Assembly: GCA_009733575.1 (NCBI GenBank) | Contig: ML770147.1 | Span: 1-17,553 of the forward strand | DNA: 17,553 nucleotides | Reading direction: 5' to 3' | Source of the DNA: Gymnopus androsaceus JB14 | Lineage: Eukaryota > Basidiomycota > Agaricomycetes > Agaricales > Omphalotaceae | In this document: one piece after another, positions 1-7,350 of the stretch | How the letters are laid out: each line of letters begins with the position of its first letter | How positions within the stretch are numbered: position 1 is the first letter of the stretch | Made by a program: the position numbers and the translations under genes | Notes under the pieces: model-generated | The model's input: only the letters and a program-made list of their open reading frames with translations | Databases searched by the model: none | Told to the model about the DNA's origin: nothing

Positions 1-87
1 AGTGGAGCATGTACCACTGTAGCAATGAGATCCCAGGTCTCCAATCATTCATCTAGCTATAACTTGAGGCTATCCTTGCATGTAGTT

Positions 88-396
88 TAAGAAAATAGAG
101 CCCCAATAGAGCCTTCAAATTATCATGAAAGAACTGTAATGGCCAAAATTTTGGCAGATTTCATTGCTCAAAGAGGTCCAAGATCAAGAAAAACAGTAGA
201 TTCAAAGGGAAGATATACAAGACAATTCTACATTCTTCTACAAGCAGATTTAGTGAAAGAAAGGATTGTAAAGCAAGCTAAAAGATACCTAAGTGGCCAA
301 AAGTTATCTGTAACTTATCTGCAATTGCAGCTTTTCGGAGGCTCTCAGTGGGTACCATTGCATATAATATTTATACTATGTGTATTTCAGTGCTAG
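88..396 (+). CDS. Unrecognised short open frame, doubtful gene
   Basis: The frame is open from the TAA at 88-90, with the first ATG at 139 and a stop at 394-396 (85 residues from the ATG). The first 60 residues or so are rich in Lys, Arg and Gln and look protein-like (for example ILADFIAQRG and VKQAKRYLSGQ). The tail is hydrophobic and probably not coding. A possible splice donor, GTAACT, lies near 309, followed by a CAG at about 328-330, so the last part may be an intron. I do not recognise a family. There is no neighbouring gene to give context. It could be a fragment of a mobile element gene or simple chance. Confidence 0.2.
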
Positions 397-757
397 GAAC
401 TCCCCATATTATTTTTGTGATTTACCAGAACATTCTGGTCATTGGCAATGCATTAAGCTTTCGCACATGTTATCTGCACATGCCGATAGCAGCCGTGGGA
501 ACCCAGAAATATCATCGGTCAGCCGAAATTTTGGTGCCTTTGGATCTGCCGGCCGTCGGCTCCCCGGGTCTTGACCCAAAATAACGGGAAAGTTACAACA
601 TGACATCATGGCCATCAACTTTCAAGTGCCGTTCATGTGAGTTACACAATGAATGGGAGGCACCTGGTTTCCAGGTGCCTCACGGAATGCCCCCGGTGAG
701 AAGCTGAACATCAGCTAAAAGTCTTCATATCCCACCAAATGTCAACACAGCCCAATC
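397..757. other. Intergenic stretch, no gene seen
   Basis: Apart from the short hairpin at 657-681, I see no supportable gene, RNA or repeat here. The short open frames starting at 348 and 380 overlap each other and show no family motif. The stretch around 520-580 is more GC-rich than its surroundings. Confidence 0.5.
657..681. repeat. Perfect 11-bp hairpin with 3-base loop
   Basis: GAGGCACCTGG (657-667) and CCAGGTGCCTC (671-681) are exact reverse complements separated by TTT. No U-run follows and no gene ends just upstream, so there is no reason to call a terminator. It could be a collapsed pair of element ends or a chance hairpin. Confidence 0.6.
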
Positions 758-1139
758 TACTGTACCGTTTCCACCAAAAGTTCATGGTATGTGACCCGTG
801 ATGTGCCCTGTTCAGAATTTTCGGTGTTCACAGATGGAAGTGAGCTGTGACATAGTTGTGAACAGTTCACTTGCACAGTGTGTAGGGGCTCAGTGAACCA
901 CTGTGCAAGTGCCCAGTAACTTGTTAACTTATTTTTGGAGTCATTTCTGGCTTGTTTGCAGGTGAACTAGGCAAAATTTGAATTTCCCCAGCATTTTTGT
1001 ACCATTTTTGAGAATTTTTTTTTTTCTGTTATGGTTGTCAGTGTTCACAACCCAGAGTGACTGGCGACAGTCTGCTGTGAACTTTTCATTTTGGGTTGAT
1101 GTGACCTGTGACTGAACTTTTGGTCAAAATGGTACAGTA
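758..1139. mobile_element. Miniature inverted-repeat element flanked by TA
   Basis: The two ends form a terminal inverted repeat. The left end reads TACTGTACCGTTTCCACC and then AAAAGTTCA. The reverse complement of the right end reads TACTGTACCATTTTGACC and then AAAAGTTCA. If the outermost TA on each side (758-759 and 1138-1139) is the target duplication, the element is 760-1137, 378 bases, and would fit a non-autonomous Tc1/mariner-type element. The TA could also simply belong to the inverted repeat. The interior has no coding frame. It is filled with variants of the words GTGAAC/GTTCAC and CACTGTG, including a hairpin at 868-911. Confidence 0.7.
868..911. repeat. Internal hairpin of the miniature element
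   Basis: CACTTGCACAGTG (868-880) and CACTGTGCAAGTG (899-911) are perfect 13-base inverted copies around an 18-base loop. They lie near the centre-left of the element at 758-1139 and probably help its transcript or single strand to fold. Confidence 0.7.
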
Positions 1140-1482
1140 TTGAGTAGAGCAATGCTGAAGGCAGAAAGAGGATGGACTGAGATTGCATAAGTCACCAAAT
1201 GGTATCTAAGCCATCCCACTGATACCAGGGTCAGCCCTGTTTATCTATTTTTGGAAAATGATTGAGAAAAGCTAATGGAAATAATACTATTTCAGGTACT
1301 TTTCCTATGCAAGAATGTAATCTGATCTCTGCCTGCAAGGGGAGGTCAGGCCTTGAACCCGTTATATTGGGTCGATTTTTTTAAGCCTCTTGACTGACTG
1401 ACTGACCAACTGATAGGCATGTGATTTCCCAAATAAGGAAGGTATGAGGTAATAGTATGATGTCACATCTTTTCTCACATGC
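1140..1482. other. Intergenic stretch, no gene seen
   Basis: This stretch lies between the miniature element and the left arm of the palindrome. The only pattern I see is a four-copy TGAC microsatellite at 1391-1406. Confidence 0.5.
1391..1406. repeat. TGAC x4 microsatellite
   Basis: Four uninterrupted TGAC units, read directly. Confidence 0.85.
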
Positions 1483-2411
1483 GTGCTGCTTGCATTCAAC
1501 CTCTTTCATTCATGTTCTATTGTACACAGAATAGATTTTTTCTCTATCTAACATTGTCTGAACCAAGCCATACTACTATGTAGAAAAGACTGCACAGATC
1601 ATTGGAAGTGTGTTTTGAGCTGACCTTCTGGTCGTTAGAGTCTGCAGTGCAATTATTCATAGTGTCATTGTTGTGATTCTCACTGTGTGCAAATCCAAAT
1701 AATATTTTTCTGAAATAGTAAAATTATTTTAAAACTGTATCAATGATTTTTCCGATAAATTTTGTCATTTATGGTAAAGATATGTAAAATTTGTAATAGG
1801 CCAGAAATACATTTTTTCATGATAAAATGTGCCATTTATAGTAAAAATATGAAATACAGATGATGACATTAAAGTAACTATTTTGCTGTTTCTGATAAAA
1901 CTTCAAAAGAATCATGTGAGACTGGGATTTTTCATTCAGCATAACTTTACACTGCACTGTTGAATTCATGCTAGCAATATACAATAGTAATGGTACAGGT
2001 ATGTTGAAGTTATGCTAAGTGAACTATCAGTTTTTTGATGATAAAAGCAAGCTAATTATGTTGAAATTATGAAGCAGCAATGGTAAACTCAAAATAAGTG
2101 TTTTTTCTAGTACAACATGATGCTTTTCATCAGCCTTGTAAATCGCCTGGTAATCTTGGCGCGGAAGGGGCCTGTGTACAAAGTGAGTGAGGAGATAAGA
2201 AAAGATAGAAGGACAAACGTAGACTTCTTGCCATCAAGTCTCTGGTGGTCCCGCTCTGCAGCCCATTCACGATGACGAGCCATGGCGCGCTCTCGCTCTC
2301 TGGTCTCTCAAACTGCAACGGCCTTTTGATGAGCAATCTTGTGCATTCTCTCAAGCAGGAGCAGCGTCAGATTGACTCCTTGAGTAATAGCTTCGTCGAA
2401 GAAATAACCAC
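1483..2411 (+). repeat. Left arm of 929-bp near-perfect inverted repeat
   Basis: This arm is the reverse complement of 2631-3559. Paired coordinates sum to 5042 at both ends, so there is no net length difference. I saw only a few mismatches: near 2112 (A against T), near 2216 (C against T), and two in the A/T-rich stretch near 1728-1736. The outer end is GTGCTGCTTGCATTC. The outer 600 bases are AT-rich and non-coding. The inner 300 bases carry, on the minus strand, the last exon of a gene fragment. Confidence 0.95.
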
Positions 2412-2630
2412 TGTGAGCTTTTTAGCATGCTAGACAGAGGTGAGGAACAGATATACATACAAAAAGCGCGCTTCCAGTGGTTCCAACTCACGTGCTATTT
2501 CACGGCAATGTTCTTCACAAGCTTGGATTAGAGTGTCCACCATGCTATTGACATCATCGAATTCAGTTTCAAGCTGCACTGTTAAAATATTGCGTTTGGC
2601 GGTGCCAGTAATGTCAAGGCTGCACCAATA
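2107..2630 (-). pseudogene. 3' fragment of an unrecognised two-exon gene
   Basis: Read on the minus strand, the spacer holds an exon, 2630-2461, open from the junction with the right arm. It is followed by a 50-base intron with donor GTATGT (2460) and acceptor CACAG (ending 2411), then an exon from 2410 to a TAG at 2109-2107. The phase is kept across the intron. The first exon reads like a helical, acidic domain (VQLETEFDDVNSMVD, then a Cys-Glu-Glu-His-Cys stretch). The second has an Arg/Glu-rich stretch, then a likely membrane segment (FVLLSFLISSLTLY) and a basic tail. One in-frame TGA (2310-2308) interrupts it, where the Arg-rich context and the neighbouring CGA codon suggest a former CGA. 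The 5' end is lost at the inverted-repeat junction. No family is recognised. Confidence 0.5.
2412..2630. other. Spacer (loop) of the large palindrome
   Basis: This is 219 bases of single-copy sequence between the two 929-base arms. It holds the upstream exon and nearly all of the intron of the minus-strand gene fragment. The plus-strand open frame at 2440-2631 is its antisense shadow. Confidence 0.85.
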
Positions 2631-3559
2631 GTGGTTATTTCTTCGACGAAGCTATTACTCAAGGAGTCAATCTGACGCTGCTCCTGCTTGAGAGAATGCA
2701 CAAGATTGCTCATCAAAAGGCCGTTGCAGTTTGAGAGACCAGAGAGCGAGAGCGCGCCATGGCTCGTCATCGTGAATGGGCTGCAGAGCGGGACCACCAG
2801 AGACTTGATGGCAAGAAGTCTACATTTGTCCTTCTATCTTTTCTTATCTCCTCACTCACTTTGTACACAGGCCCCTTCCGCGCCAAGATTACCAGGCGAT
2901 TTACAAGGCTGATGAAAAGCATCATGTTGAACTAGAAAAAACACTTATTTTGAGTTTACCATTGCTGCTTCATAATTTCAACATAATTAGCTTGCTTTTA
3001 TCATCAAAAAACTGATAGTTCACTTAGCATAACTTCAACATACCTGTACCATTACTATTGTATATTGCTAGCATGAATTCAACAGTGCAGTGTAAAGTTA
3101 TGCTGAATGAAAAATCCCAGTCTCACATGATTCTTTTGAAGTTTTATCAGAAACAGCAAAATAGTTACTTTAATGTCATCATCTGTATTTCATATTTTTA
3201 CTATAAATGGCACATTTTATCATGAAAAAATGTATTTCTGGCCTATTACAAATTTTACATATCTTTACCATAAATGACAAAATTTATCGGAAAAATCATT
3301 GATACAATTTTAACATAATTTTACTATTTCAGAAAAATATTATTTGGATTTGCACACAGTGAGAATCACAACAATGACACTATGAATAATTGCACTGCAG
3401 ACTCTAACGACCAGAAGGTCAGCTCAAAACACACTTCCAATGATCTGTGCAGTCTTTTCTACATAGTAGTATGGCTTGGTTCAGACAATGTTAGATAGAG
3501 AAAAAATCTATTCTGTGTACAATAGAACATGAATGAAAGAGGTTGAATGCAAGCAGCAC
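2631..3559 (-). repeat. Right arm of 929-bp near-perfect inverted repeat
   Basis: Reverse complement of 1483-2411. Its outer end, GCAAGCAGCAC, stops at 3559, immediately before the first base of the next element (TAGGGTT at 3560). The sequences beyond the two outer ends do not match, even when the 3560-4383 element is skipped. No target-site duplication is apparent around the whole palindrome. Confidence 0.95.
2632..2935 (+). pseudogene. Inverted copy of the last exon of the gene fragment
   Basis: This is the mirror copy, on the plus strand, of the 2410-2107 exon, including the same in-frame TGA (2732-2734) and the closing TAG (2933-2935). It has one residue change near the end (Asn for Tyr). 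No matching upstream exon lies on this strand, although CAATAG just before 2632 would serve as an acceptor. It cannot make the whole protein. Confidence 0.5.
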
Positions 3560-4383
3560 TAGGGTTTAAAAGTGCAGTTCATTAACTGCTTAAAAACTGC
3601 CAACTGCACTGCACTGAACTGCGGTGCAGATAAAAAAACATTGCACCAGTGCAGTGGTTGCACTGCAGTGCAGTGGTTGCACTGCAGTGCAGTTCTCAGT
3701 TTTCTAGAATTTGAAAATTCAAATAACCGATAAAAACCGGTGCAAACCGGTGGTGCACTGGTGCAATTTTCCTTACTAAGTAAGTGTGTATATACCTGTA
3801 GTATGGTAAGTATTTACTTACAGTACTTATCAGTACTATAGTAGGTATTTTACTTGAGTTTCCATGCTTACTGTTACAATACTTACTTACAGTGATTACT
3901 TACTAACTAGTAGTAATATACAGTAAGTACTTATGAGCATACTTATATTAATACCAATACTTACCAACCAGTAGTAGTATACAGTGAGTACTTATGAGCA
4001 TATATTAATACTAATACCTACAAGTTACAGTCACTTATGCTCACTAAGTACTAATGAATATTGCTACCAAATACTAGTATCAATATTAGTAGCAACCTTT
4101 ACTTACTGGAATGACCTCTTTAATATATTTTTGTAGTAAATATACAAGTTGTTAATTTTTGAAGCTACTGGAACTGCAGTTTGAACCGGTTCTGCACCAG
4201 TTTGCACTGATTAGCTGCAGAACCAGTGCAAACCGCATAACTGCACTGAACTTGCACCGGTGCAACTTAGAACTGCAGTGCAGTGCAAGGTTTGCCAAAA
4301 TTGAGTATTTTTAGCACTGGTGCAGTTTCCGGTTGTCTAAAAATGGCTCTAAAAACCGAACTGCACCGCACTTTAGAACCCTA
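3560..4383. mobile_element. 820-bp miniature element with GTGCAGT-rich ends
   Basis: The ends form an imperfect terminal inverted repeat. The left end reads TAGGGTTTAAAAGTGCAGTTC. The right end, reverse complemented, reads TAGGGTTCTAAAGTGC, then GGTGCAGTTC with a five-base insert. If the outer TA is a target duplication, the element is 3562-4381. TAGGG ends also occur in hAT elements, but the 8-base flanks do not match, so the class is open. About 200 bases at each end are built from variants of TGCAGTGCA and CCGGTGCA. The middle (about 3770-4110) is AT-rich and built from ACTTA/AGTAAGT words. No coding frame is seen. Confidence 0.7.
3900..4020. repeat. Two imperfect tandem copies, period about 61 bases
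   Basis: TTACTAACTAGTAGTAATAT at 3900 and TTACCAACCAGTAGTAGTAT at 3961 begin two diverged copies. Both continue with ACAGT(A/G)AGTACTTATGAGCAT and an ATTAATA-rich end. They lie in the AT-rich core of the element at 3560-4383. Confidence 0.75.
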
Positions 4384-4954
4384 AATAGTCCAGGTAACCA
4401 GCCATAATGAATAGAAGTAAGGTGGTTGAAGGTGGGAAAGGGTAGTTTTTGATTGGAAAGAGAGCGGCGCCCATATTGATATGGCAATCTTGGTTGCACA
4501 TGGAGGGAATGCGATATTACGGTCTCGTTAGATGGCGCAATAATAATGGGACTAGAGCAAAGGACATTTTAGAGAAGCATTGTGCTGAGGTATTGGATAC
4601 TAAGATTCTAAAATAATGGTCAGTGGAAGAGAGAGAAGAGAAGACGCATCACAGGCAGTTGAAGGCTTGAGTCTAAAAGGGCTGATTGGCGGGAAACAAT
4701 TGCATTTTGCTGTGGTACTAAGGGGTAATGGTCAACTCACATAATTCTTTCTGTTGTGTTTGCTAGCTGCAAGTTTGAATCTCGCTGGTGTCATACATGA
4801 AATCTGGGAAGATAGTTTTTTTAAATATAATATGTAGTCACATGAGTGAGCCATGAGCGCGTTTATGCCGAGCAATCCAGCTTACTTCTTACATTCAACA
4901 ATATCACTTTTGGTTTTCTTATGAACTGTTACGGGCGTCATTCCGTCGGATGTA
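4384..4954. other. Intergenic stretch upstream of the KDZ relic
   Basis: No gene or RNA can be supported here. The minus-strand frame at 4499-4311 runs into the miniature element and has no family motif. The stretch may hold the promoter of the KDZ gene, but I see no clear TATA signal tied to its start. Confidence 0.45.
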
Positions 4955-6100
4955 ATGGTTGGTCGAATTGAATCTGTCAAGCAGGCTGCTCTGCGTGGTA
5001 GGAAACGAGCCTCGAAGTCAAAACGCGGCAAACCAAAAGCCAATCATCAAACCAATGACCGTGTACATGTTGAGGGGGATTTTGAGGCTGTTCATACAAG
5101 GGATGGTAGACTGGACTTGCGAGGAGTGCCTGTTGCATCTCAAAGGTTGCCACAGAAAGGCAGGATCACTTGGATGGCACAAAAGGGATGGAATGCCGAG
5201 GAAATTAGGGAGCATGGACTTGGGGACCACAGACACGGTTCATTGATGGATGCTCATGACGAAGGCATAGACGGCGTGAACATTGATGTGATGAATGCTG
5301 TTCCAACCAAGCGCAATACAAAACGGAGTAAGAAATTGGTAAGACACAAGCAACTTTTTTTTTGTCAAGGACTCTACTCAAAAATTGATATTTACAGAGA
5401 TGAATCAACCTCGTATGGCTCGAGAAGCACTGTACCGACTATCTGGATGAACTCATCTGCATAGATGGTTGAGGAGACATATCTAGTATCACCGTGTGCC
5501 CAGATTGCTTAGGTTGAGGGAAATCACTGCCTGGTATGGCGGAGATTCGTTGCGTGGACTGTTTGAGTCCTTATTTGGTTTGCTCATCCTGCTGCACAGA
5601 ACAGCACTCGAGGGATCCCTTCCATTGAGTAGAGGTACGTTCCGTTACTGTTCAGCAGATGTACATGCTTAAAATGAGTATTGAATTAGAAATGGAATGG
5701 GGACTTCTTCATGAAAACATCTCTTGCTAAGCTAGGGCTTACAGTGCAATTAAACCATACTACGACTCAGTGTAGTAATCCTCTGCGCTGTCATCAGAAT
5801 TTCCTCGTAATGGACATCACAGGCCCTCATTGACTCCCACTTTACTTCTGTGGCTGCGAGCACGCTGAGTTTCATGATATACAATTACTTTGATTTCGGC
5901 TATATCCAGCGATGCAAGATGTTATCCAAACGTGTGCTACATTCCGATACCTTGACTTCATACATCTACTCTCTCTCACTAGTAAAGGATTGGCCTTGGG
6001 CTTCTATCAGACAATGGAGAGATTGGAGGATAGCACTGGGTTGACACCTCCCATATGGCGGTATCCCGCACTCAAACTGATGTTAAACCATGTAAATTAG
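4955..6100 (+). pseudogene. KDZ transposase relic with CxC2 cysteine cluster, 5' part
   Basis: KDZ transposases mobilise large DNA transposons of basidiomycetes and other eukaryotes. Three exons keep one phase: 4955-5338, 5398-5634 and 5690-6097, with introns of 59 and 55 nt (GTAAGA...TTTACAG and GTACGT...ATTAG). Of 343 codons, 1-128 are basic and of unknown role. Codons 162-204 carry the cysteine cluster (CPDC, then IRCVDC, then CSSCC, then HSRDPFH), followed by KWNGDFFMKTSLAKLGL and FCGCEHA. Codons about 280-338 match the conserved ATFRYLDFIHLLSL, FYQTMERL and STGLTPP blocks. Six in-frame stops, all TGA, lie at 5401, 5470, 5515, 5626, 5831 and 5891, most where the family has arginine. The frame ends at TAG 6098. 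The catalytic core that should follow is missing (full proteins are roughly 1000 residues). Exon 1 and the start codon are the least certain parts. Confidence 0.88.
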
Positions 6101-6539
6101 CACCAATGAGTGCTAAATTAATGAACACCTATATTGAGACAAAGTCAAGAGTACTACTGCACATAGAGCATTATACATTTTATTTTGGATCAATCCACCT
6201 CTGAATTTTTGTGAATCCCCTTTATGTTAAGATAGGAATATAAATCTTGTAAGAGCACTCCATGTGGTAACAGTTGGGTGGATTGCACTCTGATAGTTTG
6301 GATGACATTTTTTTCTTTAAAAAAAAAGCACCCAAAAATAAGAGCATCTAAAATTTCCAAATGGAGATCTGCACAGTTACAGCACTAGGTGAAATTCCCA
6401 CTGCAAACTCGATGCCTAAAGAACTGAGTTTCCTTATGTAAAGTAAGGACTCGGAATATATGCACTATATGCAGTTTATATGCATGGCAGTCACATCATC
6501 TCCCCCACAATTGAATATCAACTGTCCCATTTGAGTTGG
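6101..6539. other. Sequence downstream of the KDZ relic, no gene seen
   Basis: No continuation of the KDZ reading frame is visible, so the element is probably cut near 6100. The stretch holds a T-run and A-run (about 6308-6328) and otherwise ordinary AT-rich sequence. Confidence 0.45.
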
Positions 6540-6770
6540 TTAAAATTCATGCAGGTCTCAATGTGTGCTCTCTAGATCTGGTTTCAAACGGACTCTAAGT
6601 TTGGTGCCTGAGTACCTTCAAGACATTTCACATGGAAATTGTACTTGATGTCTCAAACTAGCAAAACTTCCACCTTTTACTTCCAGTTGCACCTCTTGCT
6701 TCAACCGTTGCCATCTTTTGGCTAAATCTTCATCCTCTAAGTCTCGCAGCGAACCCCAACGAGAGCTAGC
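6540..6770 (-). pseudogene. Degraded short reading frame of unknown kind
   Basis: On the minus strand one frame stays protein-like for about 76 codons and is broken only by two TGA codons (6620-6618 and 6560-6558) before a TAA at 6542-6540. It starts ASSRWGSLRDLEDEDLAKRW and goes on as a charged, probably coiled segment. A possible intron (GTATCAG... to CTAG) lies just upstream, around 6822-6768. I do not recognise a family. The TGA-only interruptions resemble those of the KDZ relic nearby, but the frame is short enough to be chance. Confidence 0.25.
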
Positions 6771-6776
6771 CACGGC

Positions 6777-7350
6777 ATTGCAGAGAAAGAAAAAAAGAAA
6801 AAAGGAATTAAACTGATACCTAATACATTAGAGGTTCGAACACCCGCTGCCAGTTAGTGCACAATTCCCATCAGATGAGATGACCAAGAATACCGTTATG
6901 CCATAAGGCGCATGTAAGGTAGTGATCCATTACATTGGTATTATTTACACTTGTAAGTGATTGTAAACAAATCCAATGCCGTAGGTTGCTCAGTATACCA
7001 TTGAACACCACTAAAACACACCATACAGAAAGCCATACAGAAAGCAGCACCCAAAACAAAAAGGAAGCCACTGTTGAATATGTTGAGGATGATTGGGTTA
7101 ATGGTATTTTATTTGTAGAGGTATCGGAAGTTGAATTAGAAGTGACAGTGCCAGAGGCCCTCACTGCTTGTGCTCTAGCTCAACTAGGGATCCGCACCGT
7201 AACCGTAACAATCCTGTATAAGGTTTCGGAGAGAAAATGTACAGTATGGCTTGTCTGCGCCGTCATACTGTATACAACCGTCGAAATGCGTCGCTTATGG
7301 CCTCATCACAGACCATCAAAAGTAGTAGTAGATAAAATCAATTTAAAAAG
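6777..7350. other. Intergenic stretch before the first direct repeat
   Basis: A frame of 143 codons (6935-7366) and an overlapping minus-strand frame exist, but neither shows a domain, and the composition is low in contrast. The tandem 12-mer at 7021-7044 lies inside it. I see no supportable gene. Confidence 0.4.
7021..7044. repeat. Tandem duplication of a 12-mer
   Basis: CCATACAGAAAG occurs twice in a row, exactly. Confidence 0.85.

Noticed and set aside
2582..2797. Minus-strand frame ending in NSFVEEITT as the true first exon of the captured gene
   Set aside because: It is antisense to the last exon's copy in the right arm. The spacer exon reads open in a different frame, so the join would need a poor GTGCAG donor.
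2130..2912. The mirrored 74-codon frames (2354-2130 minus and 2688-2912 plus) as a pair of genes
   Set aside because: They are the same DNA read in an alternative frame of the inverted-repeat exon. The frame continuous with the spliced upstream exon is more protein-like.
4955..6100. TGA recoding (Trp or selenocysteine) in the KDZ gene
   Set aside because: The positions favour Arg from family context, other reading frames in the window use TGA as a normal terminator, and the gene is truncated, so decay is simpler.
6825..6860. tRNA-like GGTTCGAACAC sequence
   Set aside because: The bases flanking the TTCGAAC loop do not pair, and no acceptor, D or anticodon arm can be built around it.
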